Below, piece by piece: positions 1 to 10,204 of a DNA stretch of 64,000 bases. The notes beneath the pieces are model-generated. The model worked only from the letters and a program-made list of their open reading frames with translations. It was not told the DNA's origin and did no database searches. The DNA comes from Aphrophora alni (taxonomy: Eukaryota; Arthropoda; Insecta; Hemiptera; Aphrophoridae), in contig OY740765.1 of assembly GCA_963513935.1 (NCBI GenBank), positions 71,210,253-71,274,252 of the forward strand. The letters are read 5' to 3'. The first letter of the stretch is position 1; each line of letters begins with the position of its first letter. The position numbers and the translations under genes were made by a program.

Positions 1-345
1 TATTTTTCGAAGTCAATTTTTGGTGATATTTAAACTAGAGCTAAGGTAAAAGGTGTAATAACACTGCTGTTATTTTTATTTGTTCTGTAGGCTGAGGAAT
101 AACAGAGTTATCAATAGAGGAAAAACTCGCAATTTTCTGGTAATTGTGCAGAACATCTACTGGCTTACAACAATTCTTTATTATTACTAAATGTATTACA
201 CCTTATAAATTAAGGACAAATTGTATTATTAAACACTCTTCATACACTTGTACCTTGTATTATTCACAAGGTATAATACAGTAATAATTACAAACTGGTG
301 TAAACCAGTAGGTGTTCTAGATATTTGCCAGAAAAGTTCAATAAA
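1..345. repeat. Left inverted terminal repeat of a P-element-like transposon
   Basis: This stretch matches, as reverse complement, 5490-5835 with only scattered differences; shared blocks include TTTAAACTAGAG, TAACAGAGTTAT and GACAAATTGTATTA. The outer boundary is not seen because the repeat starts at or before the window edge. Inside it is a second palindrome: about 140-215 pairs with about 255-330, so each terminus can fold on itself. The two copies flank a P-type transposase remnant, which is why they are called its termini. This length is far beyond the 31-bp repeats of the Drosophila P element. Pairing is seen directly; the assignment is inferred. Confidence 0.75.
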
Positions 346-805
346 AGGAAGTCGGTAAAATAGCCTCTTCGAAAAATGTCAACATAATTTTTTCAAACAA
401 CTTTGCATTGTAAAATTTTCATAACAGCTGTTTTATGGAATAGAGTATCAATACCGTCAAAAATTATGAGCGTTGGGAAAAAATTACACTATAAACCAAA
501 ACTTACAAAATAACAAAATTTAATTAGAGTATATAACCAAAACAGCAGCATGCAGGAGAAAAATACAAAATAGCATACATCATAATTCGCAATATACACG
601 GATCATAAAAACCCACACATACATATGTATAATTTACATGTTAATAGGACCACCATTGTGATCTGGTGATCTCTGAAACTACAAGATTTACAGCAAACTT
701 TAAATGGGGGACTTCATTTACTTTTTAGTGACCATTAAAAATATGAAACTGGATTTTCGAAAATCGTCTGTTAGTTTCCATATGACAACCAACTTTATAA
801 TTTCT
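346..805. other. Non-coding AT-rich interior of the P-like element
   Basis: No convincing coding frame, RNA gene or tandem repeat was seen. It lies between the left terminal repeat and a foldback element, so it is either element interior or old insertion debris. Confidence 0.4.
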
Positions 806-1210
806 TATAGAACTACTATATTTTATGGTGTTTTGGAATTAAAAGAGTTTTCGTAAACCAAACCGTTTAGGAGATAGAGCCCTGTAAACATTGAAAAATT
901 AAATGATTTCCTTATGTTTAAGCGCCAATTTATAATTATATTTAATATTTGATTTTACAATTAAATTACATTATTGTGAAGTTGAGAAGTAAAACAAATA
1001 ATATTGCTTTATTGATGTACAATTGTTCGACTACTTGTCGACTTCACAATAATGCCATTCCATTGTTTAATTCAATTTTAAATACTGTAATCATAAAATG
1101 GCGCTTGTACATAAGCAAAACATTCAATTTTTCAATCTTTTTAGGGCTCTAACTTCTGAACGGTTGGGTTTATGAAAATAAAATTATGACTAGAATAAAA
1201 AGTCTTAAAT
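806..1210. repeat. Foldback (palindromic MITE-like) repeat
   Basis: About 812-1003 and about 1026-1205 are inverted copies of each other around a loop of some 25 bases. Paired blocks include ATAGAGCCCTGTAAACATTG with its diverged complement, and TTATTGTGAAGTTGAGAAG with CTTGTCGACTTCACAATAA. The small 949-1152 open frame spans the loop and is a chance frame. One-armed relatives sharing a 'gtttaggag(a/t)tatag' core occur near 21850 and 5900, suggesting a dispersed non-autonomous family. Confidence 0.65.
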
Positions 1211-1400
1211 ATTGTGTAAAATCTGAAATTCTTATCAACAGATCTTCCATGTCTAGAATTTCAGTTTTGTAAACGATTTTATATGTCTCTATAGGAAAAA
1301 TCTAGAAGGATCAAATCCGGAGATCTTGAGGTCCATTCCACACGACCTCATCCACCAAATACACTTATTAGGAAACTTTCGGTCCTAAAAATTCCTGGTA
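1210..1400 (-). pseudogene. Decayed mariner/IS630-type transposase, C-terminal catalytic fragment
   Basis: Read on the minus strand from about 1365 to 1300, one frame gives EWTSRSPDLILLDFSYRDI. This is recognisable as the WPpRSPDLtPLDFFLWG segment preceding and containing the third acidic residue of Tc1/mariner/IS630-like transposases with a DUF4817-type N-terminus. The FFLWG part is altered and stops follow, so it is dead. Only this C-terminal stretch was recognised; no terminal inverted repeats could be assigned. It sits between the P-like terminal repeat and the P transposase remnant, so it is probably a nested insertion. Related N-terminal fragments occur at 22428-22697 and 28940-29110. 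Confidence 0.5.
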
Positions 1401-2764
1401 ATAGTTCTGACTACCACTGCTGGAAAATATTATTGGATTGAAAATCTTTGGACGAGAATAGTGTATATTTGTGAATGTCAGAAATTAATTTATAAACCTC
1501 ATCTACCAAGATGACGGAGGATCACAGTTTGAACATCTACTGAAATAGGTCAGTATAGAATTAATTATCATTAATAATGAATGTCTTTGTTTCTTATTTA
1601 AAAAGCAGTTATAAACAGTTTTGAAGTTGTTTATGGTGTAATATGAGCTGTACAATATTATATTGAGGTAAAAATCAAAATCTAGTGCGGTAATCATGGG
1701 TCTCACACAATTAAAACATGAAATTTGCAGTATTCGAAAGAAGCCAAATTTCATATATTTCACAAAGGTTTTCGTTAATATCTGGAGATATGTGAGAGAC
1801 ATCAAAAACATATTTAGACCACTGAACTAAGGGTTGAAAAAAGATGTTAAATCAGTATCAAAACACCACGTTGTCACTCAAATCTAATATGGCGGATTCA
1901 AAATAGCGGCCAAAAATTGCAACAGATCACAAAACATTGTATAAGTAATTACACCCAAACTCCGTTTAGTCCGAAATCAATAAGACGCAACTGTGAATTA
2001 AAGGTACGGAAAACCAGGTGACCTGGAGTGTTCTGTTAACTCCCAGGAAGAACAGAAAGGAAGCCATAACTGTAGTGGTCGTGCATGGTCGCTTATGCTC
2101 ATGTACGATCACGGGCCTGCGACCATTCAGTGCATCGGGGCAAAGCTGAATAACCACTCATTGCCAAAAATGGTACCACAGGAGCACGGTAACTAGAACA
2201 ATACGGTAGGGCTCAACATCTGTCTGTGAAGCCGTGACGTCATCTGCACCAAGCCGGCTTAGCGGTCCACTATGTAGCTGCTCTGCTCTAATCCTAATAG
2301 GAAGCGATTTTATCAAGCTTATGGTTGGCAATTCGTGTTACAGTGCTTAGAATATTATTTTTCTCAATAACACTGACTTAAATGTCAAGCAATTTGTTTT
2401 GAATTTATTTATTTTACTAAGTTTTGTAGGCTAAGTTAGTTTACTACTGAAGAACTACTTATAATAATACATTTTAATATCTTTAAACAGTTTTTCAAGT
2501 ACAATCGAACTCAAATTTTCTTCATAGTGAAACTTCCTAACAAAACTGTATTTTATTAATGAAAGAATTTTCTAGATATATTATAAAAATAAAATAAAAT
2601 TAAAATGTCAAAACAGTTGCATAAACTAATTTAAATACACATGGAAAAGATTTTTTAAAAGGAATCCCTACAAGTCAACATAATACATATTTAAGTTAAT
2701 CATTTAGAAATGTTACCATACTAAAAATTATTAAACAGTAGTACCTTATGTTTATCCTAAATCG
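1401..2764. other. Non-coding segment with a GC-richer island
   Basis: No protein family was recognised. About 1960-2300 is more GC-rich than its surroundings and includes TGACGTCA near 2236 (a CRE-like core), but no open frame of convincing quality. The 1503-1811 and 1966-2157 minus-strand frames show no motif. The remainder is AT-rich. Confidence 0.4.
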
Positions 2765-3979
2765 TTACATTAATTCTTTATTTTGTTCATCTTCTTTGAT
2801 TTTTTTTTTCGTGCAGTGTCAGAAGTTTCATCTTTCTTCTTGTTCAGTTCTTTCATTCTTATAAAGAATCGAGTTCTAACATATGTTGTAATAGCAAAAT
2901 CGTCCACTTCACTGAACTTTCCTTTGATTATATCAATCAGCTTCTTCATCACTTGAGGACTGTTATTCAAGCCATCACCGTGAAATCGTTGAAAGTCTTT
3001 TTCAAATTCTAAAACAATGCTTAACCATTTTGATGAAGGATATTAGGGCACCCCTTGACAAAACCGAAACCCAGTCAGAACTTTTTGAGTTTCCAGTTTT
3101 TCCTCCATATTCAAAATCAGTCTTAAGGCCTTTTTTATTAACACGGTATGACTTAATACAGAAGGTATTAATACAGTACAACCAGCTAACATTTTGAGAA
3201 AGTCTGTATTCTCTTCTGGGTAAACTAGTTTGTTATTTGTGATTTCAGTCAACTGATCAATAAGTGATTCTGCAATGGAAATAAATTCTTCATTATAGAC
3301 ATCGTTCACTTCCATCTTGTCTTCTTTCCAGTCTGAAGTTTCACAATCTTGTACTGGTTCTGCCAAGTCTATTTTTTTAAGAACGTCAACACTTTACGTT
3401 TCACACTGCTCAGCAATACAATTGCCTGTTTTTAATATGTCACATGCACTTTTGCTGAATAACAGGTATTTTATTCGATGTGTCACCGCTGTAGGGAGGG
3501 GGTGGTCGTAAAATTTTCCAAATCCTCTAATTAGAGAAAAATACGACTCCAAAACATATTGATTACACTTCGCTGCTAATAAATATTTATAACCTTCGGC
3601 TTCTAACTCCTTGAATAAACCTTGTAAACTTCGAATTGAAATCATAAAGCTTACTATTTGAAAGGCAATAGTTCTTTTTTACCTATTACTCTGGCAGAAT
3701 AACAAAGATCATACAATTTATTTAAAATAACAGCCTGGTCCTGTAAACTAGTACCGTACGCACTTTTTAATTTATTAGTAGGATGGTGAGGAAGTCTCGA
3801 GTTTAGTACATCAAACCCGTCGTTAATAGTGTTAATAAAATCAACTACATGGTCATTACCCGGGAAATTATATGATACTGCTTTAACCACAGTTCTGGAC
3901 AATAGTTCAGCTGCTTTTCTTACATTTTGCCTTTCGCTTCCCGATACTAATAAATGATGTTCGGTTATTTTATATGCAT

Positions 3980-4130
3980 ACTTTTTTTTTAATGAAAATA
4001 TTTATTTCACAAACAAAAACAACAGTACACTTCAATAATATATATATAAAAATGAAAATAATATGATACATATAAAACTTAAAAAATAAACTTCAGTAAT
4101 AATAACATTAAAAAAAACTATAATTACTTA
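3980..4130 (-). other. Possible intron in the P-like transposase
   Basis: On the minus strand the coding match stops near a GTGTAAGTAATT donor-like site (about 4130). It resumes at TATGCATATAAAATAACC after an A-rich acceptor-like AAAG (about 3980). The intervening sequence is very AT-rich and has no coding match. An old AT-rich insertion would look similar. Confidence 0.4.
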
Positions 4131-4717
4131 CACGTCAACAGTTAATTTTAATGTTTGTAAAATAAACTTTAATAAAATAAACTTTAAACTCCTTCTTTCT
4201 GTTTGTTTACTAAATCAAACAAAATACCCTTAGATACTTGCTTAACTTGCTCCTCAAACAAACGTAATACTAAATCCTTCGTCTAAAAGATGGTTTCTTG
4301 CTAGTTTTAGCAGATGAGGAACGTCATAGAATGCCCAAATCTTACGACTTTCTGTGCTTGGGTTAGCTATGTAAGACGACTGAGGACTTAAATTTAAGCC
4401 TGCTCCTAGTTTTCTATTAGGTCCTCCCATGTCACTTACAAAAGCACGCATTCGAAACCCTACTCTTCAATTAACTTACACATTCAAAAAATAATTCAAC
4501 CGTTACACTTTGGTCGAATTGATAATAAACAGGCTGTTTCCAATTACCAGTTAGGCTTCTAATGATAATTACTTGAACACTTACATGTGGTCCTCTAAAC
4601 ATATCTTGAGCGGCGTCATAGCAAATATCTGATTTCACCTTCATCTCGTCAAAGCACATAACAATGTCTTTATGAAAATCATCGCTTAAAACTGTCGATT
4701 GTAACTCAAATCGAATC

Positions 4718-4731
4718 TGTCCTTTAAGTAA
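4718..4731. repeat. Target-site duplication, left copy
   Basis: TGTCCTTTAAGTAA here is repeated exactly at 5267-5280. It brackets the LINE fragment, and the transposase frame (residues LLKG) is duplicated at both edges, as expected for a 14-bp duplication. Confidence 0.8.
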
Positions 4732-5266
4732 TACTATGTTACACAAGTTATAAGTGGACATGGTAACTTCAGGGAGAAACTATGTGGTTTTAACTTGGTA
4801 GAGACAGAAGAATGTAGAAGCTGTGGAGAAAGTGATAGTGCAGGACATGCAATTTTTTAATGTATAGATGGCGAGGAGGACAGGAGGGATATGGTAGAGA
4901 TGTGTAAAAACGGAATGTGACACTGGAAAGAAGGGTATGCATAAGCAATGTTGATCTATTTAGAGAATTTAAAAGGATGTGTAAGAAGATCGGAAAGAAG
5001 AGAGAAGAGATAGAGAGAGTGGTAAGGAGAAACTGAACGTGACAAGGTAGGGAGGCCGATGATTCCCAAATGAAAAATGGGATGAGGGGACACTTGTTTT
5101 GGGTATAGTCCAAGAAACAGGACATAATATTAGGTCCAGGAAGAAAGTTGGAAAGGAAGAACATCTAGAAATGGGAAACACAGAGGCCTGATGAAATAAG
5201 TCTAGGACTTGCTCATCAGGGGTGGTGGAGGACTCTGGGGGGGGGGGGGCTATGCCCCAAAACAAG
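4732..5266 (+). mobile_element. 5'-truncated LINE 3' end inserted in the P transposase
   Basis: The plus strand from about 4780 reads KLCGFNLVETEECRSCGESD followed by SAGHAIF, a stop, then CIDGEEDRRDMV. This is the C-x2-C...H...C zinc-knuckle tail found at the end of R1/I/Jockey-type LINE ORF2 proteins, followed by a 3' UTR. A G-run at 5237-5249 sits near the end. A 16-bp inverted repeat is present within the tail: 5088-5103 pairs with the CCCAAAACAAGTGTCC ending at 5271. The insertion is bracketed by a perfect 14-bp duplication, which is the mark of target-primed reverse transcription with 5' truncation. The minus-strand open frames over this interval (4790-5164, 4969-5328) are shadows or chimeras. 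The clade cannot be fixed from so short a piece. Confidence 0.75.
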
Positions 5267-5280
5267 TGTCCTTTAAGTAA
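5267..5280. repeat. Target-site duplication, right copy
   Basis: TGTCCTTTAAGTAA, an exact copy of 4718-4731, lies immediately after the LINE 3' end. Confidence 0.8.
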
Positions 5281-5489
5281 ATTAAAACTTATATCTAAAA
5301 ATCCAGGAGGAGTAGAGAACTGTGACAACCGTCTTCCTATTGTAGCCTCGCTTGGTAAGGGGTATTTTAATGTATTTCTAACATACGCAAAAGCTTTTTT
5401 TGAAATATACCTAATTGTGACAGCTTTTGCTACATCTCCACTAGACCAATTTGTACAACTTTAAAAAATTTCTCAACTTTGGATTTTGT

Positions 5490-5835
5490 GGAACTTTTCT
5501 AGTTTTTGTCTAGAATACCTAGTGGCTTACACCAGTTCTTAATTATTACTGTATTATTAGACCTTGTTAATAAGATATTACAGCCGAATTAAATGTATTA
5601 ACAGTGGCTAATACAATTTGTCCTTCATTTACAAGGTTTAATACATTTATTTAGTAATAATAAAGAGCTAGTGGATATTCAAGACAATTACCAGAAAATT
5701 ATGATTCTGGTTTTCTATCAATAACTCTGTTATTATTTAACCTACAAAAATAAAAATAACAGTAGTGTTATTACATCGTTTACGCTAACTCTAGTTTAAA
5801 TTTCACCTGAATTTGTCTTTGAAAAATCATAAAAA
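5490..5835. repeat. Right inverted terminal repeat of the P-like element
   Basis: Reverse complement of the 1-345 repeat, including the internal palindrome (arms near 5505-5575 and 5625-5700). Similarity falls off before about 5480 and after about 5835. The true end may lie further right, since the left partner is cut by the window edge. The transposase remnant begins about 25 bases inside this repeat. Confidence 0.75.
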
Positions 5836-6469
5836 TCGTCTCTGGAAATAGCTAGAATTTGCGAATTTTAGAAACATTTAAGTACTTGTAGCTCCTAAAC
5901 AATTAGAGATATCGAAAAATACCCGAGAATAAAAAGTCTTAATTAATGAGTTTCAATGAAAAAATTTAGAGGTGACTGCCATATTGGAAAAACGGCGGGT
6001 GATGTGAAAATTTTGGTAATTCCTCTAGTTTTAACTAAAAAAATCATGGTGGGTTAACATTAAAGTTTTTTGCAACTTTTGTAGTTATCGAATAAAACAG
6101 CAGTCACACCTGTTTCAGTCACCCTATAGATATTAGTAGTACAGTGGGGAAGGTCGTCAATAGTTTGAAAAGAAAGAATAAATGTTCACAAGAAGGTTTT
6201 TTGTAACATAAGTACATAATTGCTGTTTTCTCACTATAACTAGTATAGGTTATGTCGTTATAATGAGCCCCTGATAGGGAGGGGAGTGTATTTAAGCAAA
6301 ATACAGTTTACTGAACGGAGCACGGAACGTAGATTTTTCTCGAGACAAGCAACAAAGGAGACTAAAATTCTGAAGTGACATCTTCAACTAAACTTTTAAT
6401 CAAAATACTTCCTTATTCAATTCGAATGCAATTCTCAATTTCTATCCAGTAAAAGGAAGCCTATTTATT
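5836..6469. other. Non-coding sequence right of the P-like element
   Basis: No gene was seen. 5895-5960 shares the 'cctaaacaattagagatat' style core with other MITE-like fragments, and 6110-6126 ends in GTTTCAGTCACCCTATA, possibly the end of a small element. The rest is featureless AT-rich DNA. Confidence 0.35.
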
Positions 6470-6756
6470 TCAACGTTTTATTAATTTCGAATATATTAGA
6501 AGTTCCATTCTATGTTAAATAATAATATTTTGTTTACAAATTTCATGAACTCAACACAGATCAGTCTAACTTTCTCTTCGAAGGCTGTTTGCAATGATTC
6601 TGCGTCAAATAAGATACCTCGCCTTGGATTTATTCCTTCAAGAACATACATTTGAGCAGACGGGCGATGGGCGAGGCCAAGGTTATCGGTGGTAAAGGTT
6701 GTTCCGATCCTCATGCCTTCTATAGAATCATTTTTGTGGGCGCTACAGGTTGTCAT
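6470..6756 (-). CDS. Possible last exon of an unidentified host gene
   Basis: An 86-codon minus-strand frame contains IGTTFTTDNLGLAHRPSAQM and INPRRGILFDAESLQTAFEE, with ordinary amino-acid composition, unlike the low-complexity chance frames around it. A CCTGTAG splice-acceptor-like site lies just inside its 5' end (minus strand near 6742). The stop codon at 6496 is followed within 20 bases by AATAAAA on the minus strand (near 6478), a possible poly(A) signal. These features suit a 3'-terminal exon starting at the acceptor rather than at the ATG. I do not recognise the protein. No upstream exon could be linked, and a fragment of an unrecognised transposon is an alternative. Confidence 0.35.
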
Positions 6757-6894
6757 AGACCCAAGGTCTCTTTTATTTTATTTTTTTGCACTCATTTTTA
6801 ACGGACAGTTTTTATTTCCTTATATGGTTATATTGAAAAATACTGTGAACAACGTTGCACAACCTTTCTCACATAACCATTCACATTCTAAATA

Positions 6895-7262
6895 CTAACT
6901 ACCCTCAGGGTCTCATCTTAGTGAGAACGGGGATTGGCAATCCTGAGAGAACCTACCTGGATATATACGTTTTTTCATGTAGTATTGGGTTATATCCCTT
7001 TCTTTCATCTATCCTATCAAGTCTCTCTCTTGACCTACACTTGTTCTTTTCCGACCCTGACGCTTAGTATTCAAGGGCTAGGGGTCTTTAAATACTTAAT
7101 TTATACAAAAATACACCTATTCTGAATACTTAGAAATAAAAAAAAATGAAAGGATAAAGTATAATATAAAAATATGAAGATTTCTTTATTTTGTGTTCTT
7201 TTTTACTTTCTTTTATAAGGCGATAATGATCGAGAGGTTTTTCATCTTTAAACAACAAGGAA
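6895..7262 (-). repeat. Dispersed repeat family A, copy 1
   Basis: Read on the minus strand it runs from TTGTTGTTTAAAGATGAAAA through a CCTAGCCCTTGAATACTAAG block, a GTCGGAAAAGAACAAG block and GATAGGATAGATGAAAGA to a 'cactaagatgagaccctgagg' end. The same order recurs at 9815-10060 and 11293-11545, and in parts at 19960-20425, 38425-38480 and 50075-50145. The length is about 370 bp with no coding capacity. The head can form a hairpin (AAGGCGA with TCGCCTT in better copies). It looks like a non-autonomous element; no superfamily was assigned. Confidence 0.7.
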
Positions 7263-7479
7263 AAACAAATTATTAATTACCACAATTAATAAGTAAATCC
7301 ATGTTGTAAAAGCAGAAACAGTAAAAAAATATTCAACTTTGGCAAGTAGGCTTCAAAACCACGCTTTGTATGAAAAAGCATTGCGTCCATTTCATAGTAA
7401 TCTGTTTTATAATGTTTAGACTTGGATTTATAGTAACAGGCTCTTCAACGTCTTTGTAAAGTGGCAAGTTACTTTACTA
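7263..7479. other. Unassigned spacer between repeat families A and B
   Basis: Nothing coding or repetitive was seen. Confidence 0.3.
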
Positions 7480-9330
7480 TTCTGCTTTAACTCTATCGTG
7501 TAGAGAAAGTTATGTGATGGGTCAAAAAAAGTCATCTTGTTTTTTGCGGGAAATGCGTTTTCTAATGTGTGTCTCTACTAAAGTCTGACGTATTTATAAT
7601 AATATTAACCAAATTTGGAATGTGACAATATTGGGGAGAGGGGTCCATTTATTACTATTTTTTAACTTCATTTTGTTTACTGCCAAATGACAAAAACAAA
7701 ACAAAATCATGATTTTATCAAAATCGGATCTAACAATTTTGATTAAGTTTTGTAAGTGCAACCGCTAAGGACTCACATAAAAGGTATTGGTCGCTATCTC
7801 TTCAAAAATTCTGGTTCGTTAACTATCGGTTTTTTTTAAAAAAAAAGGTCATCAGGGTGTTATGAAATACGTGATGTCTCTAAATCGGTCCCAGCGAGTT
7901 TGATCAAGTTTTGTTTACGTGTAGCCTCTAAGGACCCAAATAAAAGGTATCCGTCGCTATATCTCAAAAATTCTGGTTCGTTAGTTATCATTAAAATTTT
8001 GTTTTTAAATAGGTCATGAGGCTGTTATAAAATACGTGATGTCTCAAAATCGGGTACAACGATTTGATCAATTTTTGTTAAAAGTGTAGCCTCTAAGGAC
8101 CCAAAAACTCTGATTCGATATTTTGTAGGTAAAACATTTTCATAGGATTGTTAAAAAAAAATACGTTATGTCTCAAAATCTAATTCAAAAATTTTGATCA
8201 AATTTCGCTTAAGTGTAACATCTAAGGACCCAAATAAAAGGTATTGCTCGCTATCTCTCCAAAAAATTCTGGTTTGTTAGTTATCAGTATTTTTTTTTAT
8301 AGGCCTATAGGTCATTAGGTTGTTATAAAATACGTGATGTCTCAAAATCTATCTCTGCGATTTTGATCAAGTTTTGTTTACGTGTAGCCTCTAAGGACCC
8401 AAATAAAAGGTATTGGTGGCTATATCTCAAAACTTCTGGTTCATTAATTATCTATAATTTTTTTTAATAGGTCATGATTTTGTTATACAATACGTGATGT
8501 CTGAAAATCAGATCCAACAATGTTTACCATCTTTTGTTTAATTGTAGCATCTAAGGACCCAAATAACAGGTATTGGTCGGTATCTCTCCGAAAATTCTGG
8601 TGTGTTAGTTATCAGTAATTTTTTCTATAGGCCTATAGGTCATTAGGCTGTTATAAAATACGTGATGTCACAAAATCGGTCCCAGCGATTTTGATCAAGT
8701 TTTGCTTACGTGTAGCCTCTAAGGAGTCAAATAAAAGGTATTGGTATATCTCAAAACATCTGGTTCGTTAGTTATCGGTAAAAATTTTAAATAACAGGTC
8801 ATGAAAAATACGTAATGTTTCAAAATCGGCTCTAACGATATAGATACAAATTTTCTTAAATGTAGCCTCTAAGGACCCAAATATAAGGTAATGGTCGGTA
8901 TCTTGTCAAAAAATCTGGTTCTTCAGTGAGCAGTAAAAAATTGAATAATAGAACATGAAGCTGCTATAAAACATGTAATGTTTCAAAATCGGTTCCAACG
9001 ATTTTGATCAAATTTTGGATAAGTGTAGCCTCTAAGGACCCAAATAAAAATTATTGGTCGCTATCTCTTCAAAAATTAATAATCGTTAGTTATCGGTAAA
9101 AATCAATAAAAATAGGTGGAAAGACTGTTTAAAAATACTCTTTTTCTCGAAATCGGCTCTTCTGATTTCATTCATATTTTAGTGAATTGAAGATTAATGA
9201 CCCAAATCTGTGTGCTAAATCGCAATAAAAAACTTCACGGTTCAGAAACAATTGGCAAAAAACAAAAAGTTGATCGCCGTTATTAAAAGCTCAATTTTAA
9301 TAAAATACGACTTACAGACTGATTTAAACT
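7480..9330 (+). repeat. Dispersed repeat family B, copy 1, with a tandemly expanded core
   Basis: The outer parts match the reverse complement of 27690-28460 and 35600-36370: GAGAAAGTTATGTGATGGGT near 7505, and CGCCGTTATTAAAAGCTCAA near 9275. The middle (about 7700-9210) is a tandem array of a ~160-bp unit containing CCTCTAAGGACCCAAATAAA, GGTATTGGTCGCTATCTC and AATACGTGATGTCTCAAAAT. The marker 'ctaaggacccaaat' recurs near 7765, 7926, 8090, 8217, 8388, 8546, 8714, 8866, 9028 and 9193, giving about nine to ten units. The other copies carry a single unit. There is no coding potential. Confidence 0.8.
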
Positions 9331-9784
9331 AGAAAGGGATCCTATGGAAGTAAAAGCGGATATGGTGTGAGGGACTCGTAGCCTTCTGGAAGAATGGCAG
9401 GCGAATTTATTACCAGTAGTGGTCCCATGTTGCCAATTCTACGGAAGTGACCAAATATGTTTAGGTAAAAGGTCAGTAGCCTAATTAAACACTGAAATGA
9501 ACATAGAATACATAATCTGAAATTAAATTTAAACGGAAATTGTTTTTAAAATCACTACTCATATTACTAAGAATTCATGAAAATAATGAAATTTGATTTG
9601 GCAACACCGTTCCCCCGCCACACCACAACCCCAGCCCCTATCTAGTTTTATTCCAACTATACACTGAGGACGTGTTTATAGCACAAGAGAAGCAAGTTTA
9701 GACACATATTTAAATATAGAATTTTTTTTTTTTAAGATGGCGTTTTGGTTACTGACAACAACCAAACTGACATTTTTGGTATTG
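9331..9784. other. Non-coding sequence
   Basis: No gene or clear repeat. There are poly-T runs at about 9721-9734 and 9800-9823. Confidence 0.35.
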
Positions 9785-9814
9785 TTCCGTATCATGAATA
9801 GTTTTTTTTTTTTT

Positions 9815-10060
9815 TTTTTTTTGTTGTTTAAAGGCAAAAAACCTTAGAATACAAAATAAATACCTCTAGTCCTCGAATAGTCTAATAGCCTCGGGGTCGG
9901 AAAAGAACAAGAGTTGGGTAAGAGACGCGTGATGGGAAAGATGAAAGAGATGGGATCTAACCCAAGACTACATGAAAAATGCATAGATAGGCCTACAGCC
10001 AGGATCCCTCGGTATTGGCAAGCCCGTAGTTAGTTTTAAGTTTGTTTGTGTGATAGGTGA
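9815..10060 (+). repeat. Dispersed repeat family A, copy 2
   Basis: It starts TTGTTGTTTAAAGGCAAAAA and contains TAGTCCTCGAATAGTCTAAT, GGTCGGAAAAGAACAAGAG and GGGAAAGATGAAAGAGATGG, in the same order as the copies at 6895-7262 (inverted) and 11293-11545. A T-run precedes it. Non-coding. Confidence 0.7.
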
Positions 10061-10164
10061 GAGAGGAAGTTTGTACCCTTTATTAATTAGATAGTGTTGG
10101 ATTGTGCTTATTATTAGTATAATTTATTCCCAAATTTGCCATTAATCTGTATAAAAAATTTAAA

Positions 10165-10204
<40 letters not shown>

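Larger units (their letters stand above)
2765..5465 (-). pseudogene. P-element (THAP9-like) transposase pseudogene
   Basis: Minus-strand fragments follow the order of P-element/THAP9 transposases. NWSSGDVAKAVTIRY and PLPSEATIGRRLSQF lie near 5460-5300. CFDEMKVKSDICYD, with the conserved DEM acidic residue of the RNase-H-like core, is near 4650. DVPHLLKLARNHLLDEG (family DPPHLLK.RN) is near 4330-4270. HHLLVSGSERQNVRKAAELL is near 3930, VLNSRLPHHPTNKLKSAYG near 3800, and SLQGLFKELEAEGYKYLL with a DHPLP block at 3645-3480. TTYVRTRFFIRMKELNK is near 2880. The fragments are separated by frameshifts near 4270 and 3050, possible intron sequence at 3980-4130, and a LINE insertion at 4732-5266. The family's N-terminal THAP zinc finger was not found. 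In the 'LnQD.lE' block the sequence reads CNQYVLE, so D has become Y. No intact product is possible. Family assignment is confident; exon structure is inferred. Confidence 0.85.

Noticed and set aside
4790..5328. Minus-strand frames of 124 and 119 codons
   Set aside because: They read through the antisense of the LINE 3' UTR. Only the first residues of the second frame (SQFSTPPGFLDIS) are genuine P transposase.
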